64,000 bases of DNA from Parelaphostrongylus tenuis (GCA_019055375.1 JAHQIW010007148.1:1-64000); one strand, 5' to 3'. Positions 51,101-55,674 are shown, counted from the stretch's first letter. Translations and numbers: made by a program. The notes: generated from the sequence alone by a model not told the origin.

Positions 51101-52018
51101 AGGTGTGTTGTATTTGTTGAAGATGACTATTTAGGATTCTAGAAGCACCCGAAGTTCTTAGAACAGTCTGGTAATTCTTAACACACTGCTGTCAGTATAA
51201 TTTGCTTACGAAAATAAAGAGATAATCTATATTAATGAATGACAGAAAAAGCGAGGAGCTCTCTGCTGACCACTCCTTCAGGGAAGCGTTTTTGACAAAA
51301 TGTATATCTGAGAATAATTCAGTCGCTGTAATTCTTGAAAGAGCACTAAAATTAATGCTCTATTTTTGTTGCACTTCAGAAATGTATTGTTGCAGGACTC
51401 CTTTGGCGGATTCGATTCAATGTCTGCCTACAACAGAGGAAGATGATGGCTGTGAGAAGTGGGGTGATGGGGTCGATCGCATCGGAGCTGCTATACAATC
51501 AGAAAGATTGAGGTAATTTTTTATTCGAAACTTAAGAGGAGCACGAGGACCAAGACTCCTATGTTACTATATTTTGAAACTTAGAAATTACTTAATTTGA
51601 TATAAAACTCTTTTTTAGGATAGAGTCATTAACTGGCCGTGTGAAAGTTGGAGATACAGTGTTGAGTCCAGTAGTGAACGATGACGACTACATGACGATG
51701 CGCCCTCGTCGAAATGTCACCACTTCGACTGAGTCACAGCGTCGACCACTCTTGGATAACGGTGACGAGAGCGATGGTAGGTCGTTCTTCCATCTTTGTT
51801 GATTCACGCGAGCACTCACCCAGCTGTTTGATTCCGTTCATGAAAAAGGAGCAAAGTCGGTATCGTATCTGTGTATTCTAGGTCTCGATGAATTTCTATC
51901 CAGTAGCGCACCTCCACCACCTAGTCACAAGAACATTTTCAACTCTCGGGTTTATGACGATCCTCCGGATCGAGGAGGCGATACGGTTTCATTTGACACT
52001 TCTGCCGCAAATATGTGA
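3246..52018 (+). CDS. cdh-4: Fat-like giant protocadherin, 5' truncated by the window (about 69 exons)
   Basis: This is a multi-exon gene for a huge single-pass cell-surface cadherin. Seen: about 25 cadherin repeats with LDRE/LDYE and DxNDNxP signatures, then a conserved segment, an EGF domain, one laminin-G domain, more EGF domains, one transmembrane helix, and a proline-rich tail ending in TGA at 52016-52018. This order is diagnostic of the Fat family, which acts in homophilic or Dachsous-type adhesion, planar polarity and neuronal or epithelial morphogenesis. More than 24 repeats fits C. elegans CDH-4 better than the shorter CDH-3, so the symbol is an orthology inference. About 3,480 codons are present; the first exon enters in the middle of a codon, so the N-terminus lies upstream. 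Nearly all introns are GT-AG with compatible phases. Twelve single-base frame breaks are listed under findings. Exon coordinates are given in the block entries below. Confidence 0.9.
3855..4030. repeat. Fold-back with tRNA-like B box in each arm
   Basis: The left arm (TTGAACCAGAGTTGAACCCG) and right arm (ACGCGGGTATAACTCCCGC, then GATTCAAGGTTC) are inverted relative to one another. Each contains a GGGTTCAACTC-like B box. Similar structures occur at 30050-30210 and 59400-59790. Confidence 0.5.
4045..4200 (-). repeat. SINE-B copy (tRNA-derived)
   Basis: Read on the minus strand it has a tRNA-like head (TTAGAGTACGCGCTCC, GCGGTTCAAGTCGCGCC), then GACGCAAAAGTT, then CACTCTACATCACTGGGTGT. It shares this order with the copies at 9640-9800 and 59385-59530. 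Confidence 0.55.
4600..4920. mobile_element. Half-copy of the mariner-related MITE
   Basis: It closely matches the right half of the element at 35559-36152 (CATTCGTGCATGAGTAGCAA, GCGAATTCCTTCCC, AAGTATAGGCAAGTTG, CCAAAATGTTTGCAAGAG). No opposite arm is seen. Confidence 0.5.
5150..5325 (-). repeat. SINE-A copy, 3' part
   Basis: It matches the SINE-A body in reverse: GAGTTGATCAATCTCTGAAG, ATGCATATCTGGCCTGC, GTATCAAGTCGGTGCTGCTG and TTTGGTACCAAAT. The head end is missing. A later arm reaching about 5290 is partly rearranged. Confidence 0.55.
5450..6110. repeat. Dispersed repeat R3, copy 1
   Basis: Shares ordered blocks with 13290-14080, 45260-46000 and 61550-62650: TATCTGGAGTTTCTTCCAGA, TCTTATCTTCCCTGCTACGC, AAGCACAGCGTTGGAAT, ATCGAGTACTTTCAAG and GTCTAGCGAAATGG. 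It has no coding capacity I can recognise. Confidence 0.5.
9306..9582 (+). repeat. SINE-A full-length copy with 8-bp target duplication
   Basis: It starts with a tRNA-like A box (TAGCGCAGTGGTTAGGGG) and ends with GGGATTGATCAGCGCCGAAA plus a T-rich tail. It is flanked by the exact direct repeat GTATCATC at 9298-9305 and 9583-9590, which marks a single retroposition event within the intron between exons 6 and 7. Confidence 0.75.
9640..9800 (-). repeat. SINE-B copy (tRNA-derived)
   Basis: On the minus strand it shows GGTGGTGCAACGGTTAGCAC (A box) and TCTGGGTTTGAATCCCGGC (B box), then TGACGCAAATC, then CACTCTACATCATTGGATAT. The head looks like a tRNA gene, but the 3' extension shared with other copies shows it is a SINE. 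Confidence 0.6.
9876..13248 (+). CDS. cdh-4: Exons 7-12: cadherin repeats 4 (end) to 7 (part)
   Basis: Exons are 9876-10095, 11160-11342, 11812-11900, 12031-12223, 12927-13056 and 13141-13248. Recognisable pieces are AVGTQIYTVRAK, the pair STGSV and ESLDYE, the linker MDDNDNAPRF, SPVGSSVVTVLAHDSDSG, RIAKVL with VRATDGG, TPLGTLLLVVS, and ASGAVSLTR with VIARNRAGLED. Exon 7 contains two extra bases (within 9912-9916 and 10045-10051). With both removed it runs phase 0 to phase 2 and joins exon 8 through a GC donor at 10096, giving RVEP|STGSV. The linker after repeat 6 (TTDYDG) lacks the DxNDN calcium motif. Exon limits rest on splice sites plus phase agreement. Confidence 0.8.
11387..11676 (+). 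repeat. SINE-A full-length copy with 8-bp target duplication
   Basis: It has the same order as other SINE-A copies: GGCGCAGTGC, CGTGGTCGATGTTTC, AGTACCAGACTTGTCTGAGA, ACTGACTTGGTACATTGC, AAATGCATGACGCATCCCTC and GGGATTGATCGAAGCC. It is flanked by TTTATAAA at 11379-11386 and 11677-11684. It lies in the intron between exons 8 and 9. Confidence 0.72.
13290..14080. repeat. Dispersed repeat R3, copy 2, with internal duplication
   Basis: It contains R3 blocks (AACAATTCCTAATTGAATAA, GGTCGCATATGTGAGTCAAG, CCCAGCGTTGGAATTG). A segment of about 130 bp ending in GTTGGACAAGAATTTTTCAT occurs twice, at about 13303-13425 and 13563-13690. A further R3 part follows at 14390-14720. Confidence 0.55.
15337..16045. 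repeat. Two adjacent fold-back elements of family P
   Basis: The second unit (about 15630-16045) has long inverted arms: the left arm runs GTTTCGAGTGTATTCTTAAG to TTTTTGAGCCACGCATGTCA, and the right arm runs GATATGCGTGGCTCAAAAAT to AGCACTCGAAAC. The first unit (15337-15630) has one arm and the loop with CTCCAGTCCCCACACTATGA. No coding sequence is seen, which suggests a non-autonomous DNA element. Confidence 0.7.
16600..17225. mobile_element. TIR element of the GAAACG family
   Basis: The left arm near 16637-16690 (GCGGTTTCACCTTCTTTAGA) is inverted relative to the right arm near 17130-17175 (TAAGGAAGGCGGAATTGCCG, AAACGTCGTC). The same arm motif occurs alone at 8995-9085 and 14300-14385 and in the complete element at 27228-27535. 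Confidence 0.5.
17326..20962 (+). CDS. cdh-4: Exons 13-18: cadherin repeats 7 (end) to 10 (part)
   Basis: Exons are 17326-17416, 17575-17780, 19697-19898, 20083-20181, 20332-20496 and 20807-20962. Motifs in order are STNQNAPIF, IRENSPS, LLVSATDKDIGPN, RKPLDYEK, SDMGEPRLSSP, VLDVNDRKPVF, AVDDDTVGKLRY, VLASDGVHTS, NPPADTNDFRF, KENTTYPAGESLL, VTAIGAPEG and KRFDREEES. Exon 14 has an extra C at 17772-17773; without it the exon ends FYVQA and joins SDMGEP in the correct phase. With the extra base the join would begin with a stop. The linker of the ninth repeat (NPPADTND) departs from the calcium-binding consensus. Confidence 0.85.
18284..18425. repeat. Alternating purine-pyrimidine AT-rich tract
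   Basis: An imperfect microsatellite of TA, CATA and TGTA units. It is not coding. Confidence 0.8.
18780..19060. repeat. Fold-back family P copy
   Basis: The arms are TTATTTGAGCCAACATGTCA and, inverted, TGACATGTTGGCCCAAATAG. Between them are CACGTGTATAGGGC, the loop GTCGTCGCCTACTCTTAGTA and CGAGACGAGTGGC. Confidence 0.6.
21234..24656 (+). CDS. cdh-4: Exons 19-30: cadherin repeats 10 (end) to 16 (start)
   Basis: Exons are 21234-21408, 21491-21631, 21728-21849, 21950-22049, 22103-22222, 22824-22989, 23066-23202, 23275-23388, 23543-23832, 23977-24150, 24235-24339 and 24470-24656. Linkers are DDVNDCTPVF, VERARPIF, TGINDNGPRF, EDVNDEAPRF, SGRRQAPPRF and IDENDCAPVF. Other repeat motifs are VKAIDRDIGMNG, VKAIDPDSGNG, AQLLDYEK and RPVDTDD. 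This is the densest part of the gene, with many introns under 100 bp. The frame breaks once near 22117 (extra A before MESLDAEE) and twice in exon 30 (extra G at 24504-24506 and an extra base at 24524-24527). With these removed exon 30 reads AREGEALLMVSAIDDD. Two linkers (VERARP, SGRRQAPP) lack calcium ligands. Confidence 0.85.
22223..22823. other. 600-bp intron with a 17-G run
   Basis: No exon or known repeat was recognised. The homopolymer at 22610-22626 is the one notable feature. Confidence 0.6.
24973..25254 (-). repeat. SINE-A full-length copy with 14-bp target duplication
   Basis: This is the best-preserved copy (282 bp). On the minus strand it begins AGGAGCGCATGTGGCGCAGT (A box TGGCGCAGTGG), has a B box GGTTCAATCTCG, then a body with CAGACTTGTCTGGGAGGATA, and ends GAGCTTTATCC plus a TTTTATTC-like tail. 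The direct repeat AGGGATCTGGATTA is exact at 24959-24972 and 25255-25268. This is the mark of LINE-driven retroposition of a tRNA-derived SINE. Confidence 0.85.
26068..26345 (+). repeat. SINE-A copy
   Basis: A diverged copy with GTGGTGCAATAGTTTAGAG (A box), CTCCTCAGGCCTTTCATCTC, TTGGTACCAGGC and TTGAATGCATGGCGCATCCA. No clear target duplication was seen. Confidence 0.65.
27228..27535. mobile_element. TIR element (MITE) of the GAAACG family, complete
   Basis: The two arms are about 100 bp long and inverted. The left arm includes ACAGTTGTCTTACGTTTCGG and TTTGCTTTCTTCAGAGTCG. The right arm includes CTCTGAAGAAGGCAAGATTG and CCGAAACATAAGTCAACTGT. There is no coding content. Confidence 0.7.
27699..31790 (+). 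CDS. cdh-4: Exons 31-37: cadherin repeats 16 (end) to 19
   Basis: Exons are 27699-27769, 28027-28153, 29548-29663, 29724-29948, 30260-30415, 31407-31517 and 31608-31790. Motifs are VRGTDQANPPHH, SGETPIPKF, PEDSVVGTVIGKL, RQTLDREKRD, ARVDAAGGAHS, SDVNDNAPMF, EDAPVGTSIAVFSATDLD, DSPLDRERQ, VRATDEGG, TDVNDEPPRF and LAFDGFHATN. All phases match with no frame break in this block. Removing the 60-bp stretch 29664-29723 gives the usual spacing LDREKRDVWRFVARVD, so I treat it as an intron although it is free of stops and a multiple of three. The linker SGETPIP lacks DxNDN. Confidence 0.87.
28495..29486. mobile_element. 992-bp terminal-inverted-repeat element in an intron
   Basis: The left end (GCGCTAGTGAAAGGGCTAAC, then TTTGGATACACGAATTTCTA, GAGGCCTTTCTCACTGG) is inverted at the right end (GAGAAAGGCCTCCAGAAATT, CGTGTATCCAAATGG, GGGTTAACTTCC, TAAGCGCTA). 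The terminal repeats are about 90 bp. No transposase was recognised inside, so it is probably non-autonomous. Confidence 0.65.
30050..30210. repeat. Fold-back with tRNA-like B box in each arm
   Basis: The arms GAGTTGAACCCACGTCTCAT and ACGGTGAGACGCGGATTCGA are inverted copies around a GC-rich centre (CTCGGGCTGCTGCCCAGC). The structure is the same as at 3855-4030. Confidence 0.45.
30416..31406. other. Intron without recognised features
   Basis: I see no exon, no known repeat of this window and no RNA gene here, apart from two weakly similar stretches near 30806-30870 and 31100-31200. Confidence 0.5.
32279..32860 (-). pseudogene. mariner-family transposase relic (copy 1)
   Basis: Conceptual translation of the minus strand gives broken mariner pieces in order: VLHFELVLDGRTNNSELYCE, then LNRVYDLLKKKYP, a DNAKPH-type catalytic segment (DNAKPHISKKTK), LERVEILPHPVYS and a C-terminal part (FETFDQVEEACQELFD). 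Frameshifts and stops separate them, so it is dead. It lies in the intron between exons 37 and 38. Confidence 0.7.
32996..33172. repeat. Alternating purine-pyrimidine AT-rich tract
   Basis: TATATGCATACACGTACATG-type units end in a (TA)n run. The tract lies about 150 bp from a SINE-A copy. Confidence 0.8.
33325..33600 (-). repeat. SINE-A copy
   Basis: It matches the family in reverse: GCGTTGGTGAGTTGCCGAAT, GTCTGGCCTTTACAATGACG, CCAAGTCAGTACTGCTAGTC, TTCCAGACAAGTCTG and TTCTAACCACTGGAGCAC (A-box end). The gene's next exon begins 80 bp later. Confidence 0.65.
33682..38806 (+). CDS. cdh-4: Exons 38-46: cadherin repeats 19 (end) to 24 (start)
   Basis: Exons are 33682-33921, 34698-34892, 35314-35497, 36190-36263, 37249-37384, 37444-37562, 37747-37842, 38368-38496 and 38663-38806. 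Motifs are IRVPEDVLVDSE, NQNTGSISIK, LDVNDESPVF, IRENEP, ETGAITVNRPLDRE, VVDQNDNPPVF, KGLDFEKEK, ATDSGDPPLS, LDENDNIPVF, DENSPNGTKVVK, VKAVDADSEHYG, DLLDRE, AHDGGEPAQ and NDVNDNAPVF. Every junction agrees in phase and there is no frame break. Four of the five repeat linkers keep the canonical calcium-binding pattern. Introns here host a mariner relic, its MITE and a small fold-back. Confidence 0.9.
34062..34585 (-). pseudogene. mariner-family transposase relic (copy 2)
   Basis: On the minus strand it reads LSAGETINA, LLQDNARLHVTKLT, then HSPYSFDLSPCDYQLF, which matches the mariner YSPDLxPxD catalytic signature, and a C-terminal stretch to about 34073. Stops and frame changes are present. The end near 34062 (AGGTCTCACTAAGTTTTGGC) resembles the terminus of the MITE at 35559-36152, linking the two. 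Confidence 0.75.
35146..35265. repeat. Small fold-back with tRNA-like sequence
   Basis: GTGGCAGTGGTAGAGTGGTT is followed by GAATCTCGTCC, and then by an inverted ATCACTCTACCACTGTC. The intron contains nothing else recognisable apart from this. Confidence 0.35.
35559..36152. mobile_element. Mariner-related MITE with long inverted arms
   Basis: The ends AGGTGTTCCATAATTCTTGG and, inverted, CAAAACTTATGGAACACCT bound arms of about 250 bp (TTGCCTAGACATGCTT, AGCAAATTCGCTTG, CCAACAGCGCG versus matching inverted parts near 35910-36040). The subterminal CACTAAATTCATTAGCCAGA is shared with mariner copy 2. It lies in the intron between exons 40 and 41, about 37 bp before the acceptor. Confidence 0.75.
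36264..37248. other. Intron without recognised features
   Basis: Apart from a short GC-rich island near 37090-37150, I see no exon or known repeat in this intron. Confidence 0.5.
37965..38222. mobile_element. Small fold-back MITE
   Basis: Outer arms GTTGGCAAGAAATTTTCC and GAAAGTTTCTTACCAAC, and inner arms TACTGTCGTTTAGAGCAGCT and AGCTGCTCTAAACGATAGTA, are inverted copies. It sits in the intron between exons 44 and 45. Confidence 0.7.
39043..39130. repeat. (TA)n microsatellite
   Basis: An almost pure TA tract directly abuts the head of the SINE-A copy at 39131. Confidence 0.9.
39131..39913 (+). repeat. SINE-A copy split by a fold-back insertion
   Basis: The head and first half (GAGCGCATGTGACGCAGTGG, CAATGGTTCGATCACGCGC, CCCTCCGGGGTTGGTAAATA) occupy 39131-39253. 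The second half (CAGGTCTCAGACTTGACTGA, AATGCATGGCACATCACTCA, CATCGATCAACGTCGAGAGC) occupies 39725-39913. The 8-bp TACAAAAC at 39246-39253 is repeated at 39725-39732. Confidence 0.8.
39254..39724. mobile_element. Fold-back family P element nested in a SINE
   Basis: This 471-bp insertion has inverted arms (TTTTTGAGCCACGCATGTCA and ACATGCGTGGCTCAAAAAAT; CTCCAGTCCCCACACTA and TAGTGTGGGGACTGGAG). It is bounded by TACAAAAC on both sides. No open frame is recognised. Confidence 0.8.
39905..40190. repeat. Alternating purine-pyrimidine AT-rich tract at the SINE 3' end
   Basis: CATATGCATATTCATACACA-type sequence grows out of the SINE tail. It ends about 60 bp before exon 47. Confidence 0.75.
40253..41347 (+). 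CDS. cdh-4: Exons 47-50: last cadherin repeats (24-25)
   Basis: Exons are 40253-40440, 40662-40829, 41063-41191 and 41252-41347. The reading is EGVMPGHRILTY, ITDEDGPSFGAPF, RGEGSKAFTVDEQY, LIAYDRGNRSTD, REESRHPPQI, IIGTVVAEDE, DAGDMLRFSLVDGS, RVNTKTGE, WSDHG and FNVSVTDGKFS. Exon 47 changes frame near 40286-40290. One missing T would give TYSITDEDG; this is the only break in the gene explained by a lost rather than a gained base. The linker REESRHPP lacks calcium ligands, and the final repeat passes into the conserved post-cadherin segment. Confidence 0.82.
41348..42441. other. Intron without recognised features
   Basis: A short GC-rich stretch near 41490-41525 stands out. I see no exon and no known repeat. 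Confidence 0.5.
42442..43154 (+). CDS. cdh-4: Exons 51-53: conserved Fat post-cadherin segment and cysteine motif
   Basis: Exons are 42442-42613, 42654-42832 and 42988-43154. The protein reads VMSLEQDAVDHAVSLRI, then LEFFSKH, LNVDARNIQLLSVQE, a basic loop SRGGGRGMLKPDHVY, then a cysteine-containing piece (EMCTPGVCQRGECRE, LAECICPEG). Fat-family proteins carry a comparable region between the last cadherin repeat and the first EGF. The phases (0, 1, 0, 2) agree with the neighbouring exons and no frame correction is needed. The intron between 42613 and 42654 is only 40 bp, near the lower limit for nematode introns. Confidence 0.85.
43257..46171 (+). CDS. cdh-4: Exons 54-57: EGF-like domain and laminin-G domain
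   Basis: Exons are 43257-43432, 43465-43649, 43749-43924 and 46036-46171. Exon 54 encodes GYGGSSCE and a full EGF (NACARSPCHPWEMC, FECICPPGSSGNRC), then the start of another (CSNEGRC). Exons 55-57 encode one laminin-G domain: ELSVGGNGYFEMS, VILHADGPSDYHTLE, TGRVMYRWDAGSGEG, DAQWHRVSVSR, NLYSASHRLFFGAHVD and the end AIVACFRSISIDRR. The gap between exons 54 and 55 is just 32 bp with GT and AG ends; it could instead be a small frame error. Exon 56 needs one base removed near 43750-43752 to read ELLTGRV. The last intron of the domain is 2.1 kb. Confidence 0.85.
43925..46035. other. 2.1-kb intron inside the laminin-G domain
   Basis: It contains R3 at 45260-46000 and a tRNA-like 5' half near 44522-44550 (GTGGCCGAGTGGTTAA, like the start of tRNA-Ser or tRNA-Leu) with no matching 3' half. 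No exon was recognised. Confidence 0.55.
45260..46000. repeat. Dispersed repeat R3, copy 3
   Basis: Shared blocks are TTTAATCTGGAGTTTCTTTC, AACAATTCCTAATTGAATGA, TCGCATATGTGAATCAAACT, ATAATCACAGCGTTGGATTC and GGCCACGTACCGCGCTAGCC. Confidence 0.55.
46394..47523 (+). CDS. cdh-4: Exons 58-60: laminin-G tail and EGF-like domains
   Basis: Exons are 46394-46528, 47023-47189 and 47392-47523. Exon 58 finishes the laminin-G to EGF linker (RQGLRLYSAATGCRAM) and starts an EGF (TPCSEAPCVNGGTC). Exon 59 ends that domain (CSCPARYTGANC) and encodes the next (DPCGSRPCPLGIQC, YLCKCPNGFTGKRC). Exon 60 encodes a third (VDDACATEPCGLHGTC, YICNCTHGFSGKTCD). Each has the six-cysteine EGF spacing. All phases (2, 2, 1, 1) agree. 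In exon 58 a different frame gives a longer open stretch, but only the chosen frame gives cysteine spacing and matching phases. Confidence 0.87.
47524..48459. other. Intron without recognised features
   Basis: AT-rich intron sequence without repeats of the families in this window. It ends in a strong acceptor (TTTTCTGTTTGCAG). Confidence 0.5.
48460..49000 (+). CDS. cdh-4: Exons 61-62: juxtamembrane stalk with RRSR site, and transmembrane helix
   Basis: Exons are 48460-48563 and 48854-49000. Exon 61 reads PRRSRLPDRLLRHENLLKN and ends RLPPPT. Exon 62 reads LASLLSDLLPPFL, then a hydrophobic run of about 22-25 residues (from VELIIAVAIVVLILA to IVVVC), then the basic stop-transfer RCLRLKR. This is a type I membrane anchor. 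RRSR fits the furin minimum R-x-x-R, and vertebrate Fat is processed by furin near the membrane. Exon 60 ends in phase 1 whereas exon 61 reads from phase 0, so one extra T in the TTT at 48460-48462 is inferred. The join from 48563 (phase 2) to 48854 is exact. Confidence 0.8.
49153..52018 (+). CDS. cdh-4: Exons 63-69: cytoplasmic tail and stop codon
   Basis: Exons are 49153-49327, 49590-49724, 50285-50353 (tentative), 50935-51102, 51396-51512, 51619-51776 and 51882-52018. The tail is proline-rich near the membrane (VIPPVIAAPPPLPPRAF), then basic and serine-rich (SSSGRGDSRSPS), and later has acidic and aromatic stretches (RDSHDTAALEALRRFGF, CEKWGDGVDRIGAAIQ, VVNDDDYMTMRPRR). It ends with FDTSAANM and TGA. 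PPLPPR fits a class II SH3 ligand. Exon 66 has a TAA at 51091-51093; removing one T near 51090 gives FFDNQER and phase 2, which matches exon 67. Exon 65 is in phase (0 to 0) and open, but its sequence is not diagnostic. Confidence 0.8.
50285..50353 (+). CDS. Tentative 69-bp cytoplasmic exon
   Basis: After a CACAG acceptor the sequence is open in phase 0 (LTLHAYSSRSLSWLAYSHPP) and could splice from a GT at 50354 to the exon at 50935, also in phase 0. The open frame continues past this donor to a TAG at 50429-50431, so a longer exon with a different donor is possible. The adjoining exons also join in phase without it, so it could be alternative or not an exon at all. Confidence 0.4.
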
Positions 52019-52640
52019 CATTGATGCTAGTGATGCCGAAGATTTGCCTGTGGATTCTGTATTATGATTATTTCCATCCTGTTTTTACGTTTCTGTCCAT
52101 CTATTCTTCCTTGCATCTACACTGGTACCCTGTGATCTTTGCGGGCACTTTTCGGTTGTTCGGCTTCTTTAAAATTTATTGCTTTTTTCTTTGCTTTGCT
52201 AATTCAGTGACAACATTGTTATTTGAAATGTTTCCCTCCACTGTATACCAATATGCGAGCTTTCAAGTGAAAATGTTGAAATTCCTTGTTTGTGACACCT
52301 TGTTAGGAGTTGAACGTTTTTGTATTTCGGGGATCGACATCATGATATGTCCCGTCTTATACCATTAAAATGGCGTTTTTCTTCATAGCTTGACAGTTAC
52401 TGTTTAATGCTTGTTAATGCCTATGTATATTAATTTGGCTTTATCATGTATTTGAGAGATTCTTATCAAAAATGTAGGCATAATTTTTATCTTTTCCAAG
52501 TTCTCAACTTGCAACTGCATGAACATTGCGTTGTACGAGATTACAGGTATGTATTATAAATGACCTCATCACAGTCACTTCATAATTGTTTGAAATTATT
52601 TTAAAGTCGTTATTTGTCGACTAATAAAAGTTCCGATTAT
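52019..52640 (+). other. Probable 3' UTR of the cadherin gene
   Basis: The T-rich sequence after the stop codon has no supported coding content. Candidate cleavage signals are an ATTAAA near 52364 and an AATAAA at 52623-52628. The true end is not visible from sequence alone. Confidence 0.5.
52623..52628 (+). promoter_or_regulatory. Candidate poly(A) signal AATAAA
   Basis: A canonical AATAAA hexamer lies about 600 bp after the stop codon. An ATTAAA near 52364 is an alternative. RNA evidence would be needed to choose between them. Confidence 0.45.
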
Positions 52641-53096
52641 TTGTCTTCTACTTATCTAACTTCACATCTCCGAGAGATGAGAGAAAAAGGGTCATACACT
52701 TGACTTACACCAGCATGGTAAAGTATTTGACGTTTCCTTTCGAAACGAAGCACCCTTCCTATTTATCCTCATTTCTTACAATTCATTGTTCCGATAATTA
52801 GTTGTAAAAAGGTCGCCTTTATAATTTAGCGACTCGGTCGTTACGCATTAGTACTTCGTTGGGTATGTGTTATATAAAATTCTGGATAGTAGAAAGGTCA
52901 TGTAAAAATATAAACGATATGCACTGGATTCTGTCAAACGAGTATAGAAGGCAGAGTACCGAAGCAGTTGATACTCATGAAACTGTGGCGGTGTTTGGTG
53001 GTAGGATGGTCACTTAACGATTGCACTCGTTATCATAACTGCTCCTGGTGGACTTAGAACTTTTTCTTCTGAAAACTTGTCGTACTTATATATAAG

Positions 53097-53350
53097 AAGA
53101 GCGCTAGTGGCACAGTGGTTAAAGATGCTCTGCGTCGCACACAAGGTCGACGGTTTGATCTCGCGTTCATGGCTCACCAAGCCATCGAACCCTCCGGGAT
53201 CGGTAAACTGACCCGATACAGCGGGAGGCCACTGCAAGCCATTGTAAAGGCAAGATATGCATTCAATCACCTCAAACGAAGTTAAAAAATTGAAGACAAA
53301 TCCATGGCGCATTCCTCAGGGATTGATCAACTCCGAGAGCTTTATGTTTT
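53097..53350 (+). repeat. SINE-A copy
   Basis: It has the head AGCGCTAGTGGCACAGTGGT, CGACGGTTTGATCTCGCG (B box), CCCTCCGGGATCGGTAAACT, AGCGGGAGGCCACTGCAAGC and GGGATTGATCAACTCCGAGA with a TTTATG tail. About 30 bp of the body are missing. Confidence 0.7.
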
Positions 53351-54189
53351 ATAACCTTTCATATGTAAGTCCGTAGATGTTTTTTCGTATATTGCGAAAA
53401 GGCTCCTACTCTTTCGATCCAAAAGAGCGCTTGTTGGAACTCGTTTAGTAGCGGAGATGCTGCAAAATTTTGGAAAAAATTGTGATGATTTGCACATATC
53501 CCAGCTTACAGTGACACGCAGACTGCGTAACCGAACGAATGTGGTGGAAGACTATCTGAATGTCTGCCTGTCTCTGTAAATAAAACCATGATTAGTCGTG
53601 GAAGCCTTGAACTGCCAAGAATTCCAGTCTCGACACCGCAAGGTGCAATCTTCCAATAGCGAATAATCAAGAAATAAGCCGCATAACTTTGATTCAAGTT
53701 TTCGTGCCAAACACTGGAATCAGAAAACTTTACAGTGTATTATTGCCTCTTGATGCAATGTCTCTTATCCTACAAGGAGAATAGAAAGGCCGCAAAATTC
53801 AAAAAAAAATCTGCAGTTCCACTGTTATTTATAAAATGCTCAGTTTCATCAATTTCGAGAAGATACAGTTGCAACAAGATTGGCAAAAAGCTCTCTTAGC
53901 TTCTACATTTTCAAGTAAAAAAGCAGAGACTTTTGAAAACACCATAAGGCTCCTGTGTCTACAAAATATGAAATCAACTTTCGGAGTTGTGGGTAGCAGC
54001 TAGCTTTCGTTTGAACTTGTAGAGTTTTGAGGTAGGCAAAAAAAACCTTAGGGAGTGACGAAAGAGGAGTACTGACGGAAAATAGAGCGTTGAAGAGTTT
54101 CTCCAGCACTCACTCAACTTAGTGAACACGTTGACTTGGTTTTCCACACATATGGTTTCTACAATACATGGTTCACAGTTGTCAAGAAA

Positions 54190-54850
54190 CTGAGGAGCCG
54201 AATTGTATGCTATAGAAGAGGTTATTTACTCATCATCGGCTGTTATTGTCCACTTTGCTTATTATCTGTGGTCAATAAGGTTTACTCACGTATTTCTAGA
54301 AAAGAATACACTAGACGATGGATAAAGTCATGCTAGTAAGAAGGTTGTTGTGAAGATTCCAAAACGACAAATTGTATCGCAAGCGAAACGCAGGCAAAAA
54401 TCGAAATAGCACAAGGTACCAGTTCACCACATGATTGCCGATTGCCGGTGTTGACTGTTGGATGGATTTATCCTTTCTAACAGAGGTGGGAGTGATCGCT
54501 AAAGCTCCAGGGTGCCAGGAAGTTCCTGAAACTTAGAATTTATACAACAACGTAGCTTCCAGCACTTTACCGGACCTAGAACGATGCCATCTAGACGCCA
54601 CGAAGAGCTTAAGAGACGATAAAGCTACAGTATCCTGTAACGATTGTCACTTCCTTGTGTTCTGACGTTCGCCTCCAAAAACTGGAAATTGCGCAGAAAG
54701 GATACCAGATCACTTAATCCAATGTCGATTGAGAGAGCAATGATGGGAGTAGTGTCTAATTTACAGAAGGAAGGCACGACTTCGGTTTTTTTTGTCAAAA
54801 AATTGGAAAACTTGAAGACAGTTACGCCCATGACATCTCAAAATTCGTAA
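54190..54850 (+). pseudogene. RTE-type non-LTR retrotransposon relic
   Basis: Two reverse-transcriptase fragments in different frames resemble nematode RTE elements. LLIIGCYCPLCLLSVVNKVY at about 54220-54290 matches the conserved 'NYRPICLLS' palm region. VLTFASKNWKL with SIERAMMGV at about 54655-54765 matches the 'LTYASETW ... IERxMLGV' C-terminal part. The catalytic core between them is deleted, so the element is dead. Confidence 0.6.
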
Positions 54851-55674
54851 TTCTTGAGACATGTCAAATATTAACGATAACCTTCGGCTATAAGATTTTA
54901 CAAGTTCTCAAGCTAATAACAGGAGAATTAGCTGCTCGATTATGATTTCGCTTAGAGATTGCGAACTCAAAATAGGATGCTCTTCGTGCTTGAGTCAGAA
55001 GATCCAATAAAAAGTCTTGTCATGTCGAAAAGGCGAATGAGGACTTTACCAGCGATTATTCTAATCTCTAAAAAGCCAGCAAAATTACATATGAGGCAGG
55101 TGATCACGATACTCAAGGTTGAGCTTTTTTACTAGTCGCCATAGGTTTCTTTAAGCATGTTATAAGAAGAGGCCTTCATTATATCCTAAATACTCGTAAG
55201 GAAAGAATTTGGCTCAAAATTCAGCGGTATATCTAGTACAAGTAATTCTGTGGTGAGACAGTAATCTTATCTTTAGTATATTTTGAATGCACTTCCGTAA
55301 ATATCAATTTATATATTATTGTAGACGATGTTGCTGATAACAAGATTTGATGTTTGCTCTGAGCTGTTTTCTCCTAACAGTTACTCTCACTTTCCCTTTA
55401 TAATCACTGTCGATGAAGATCGTTAAGCTTCACAGCGAACTCTATTGGTAGAGTTTGTATGTAATCAACTTGAAATGTCTCTGTGTTTGTCATTGCCACT
55501 AAAAACCCCATCAGAAACAAACCGTAATCAAGTCTAGAGGCCTCTTGTTGATCGCCAGTCATAGATCCTTACTGCTGAAGTTTTAATGAGAAAATTGTTC
55601 CGAGTTATCTATTTTATATTTGATTGCGACATTAGTTTCAAATTTCTTCAAAGCTGCGTCAATTTTGTTGCATA

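Noticed and set aside
3246..52018. Reading the locus as a pseudogene
   Set aside because: All breaks are single bases, almost all insertions, with no nonsense substitutions and sound splice sites throughout.
53390..53560. Possible helix-turn-helix of a Tc1-type transposase (TRLVAEMLQNFG, SQLTVTRRLRN)
   Set aside because: Resemblance is weak and there are no catalytic-domain pieces nearby.
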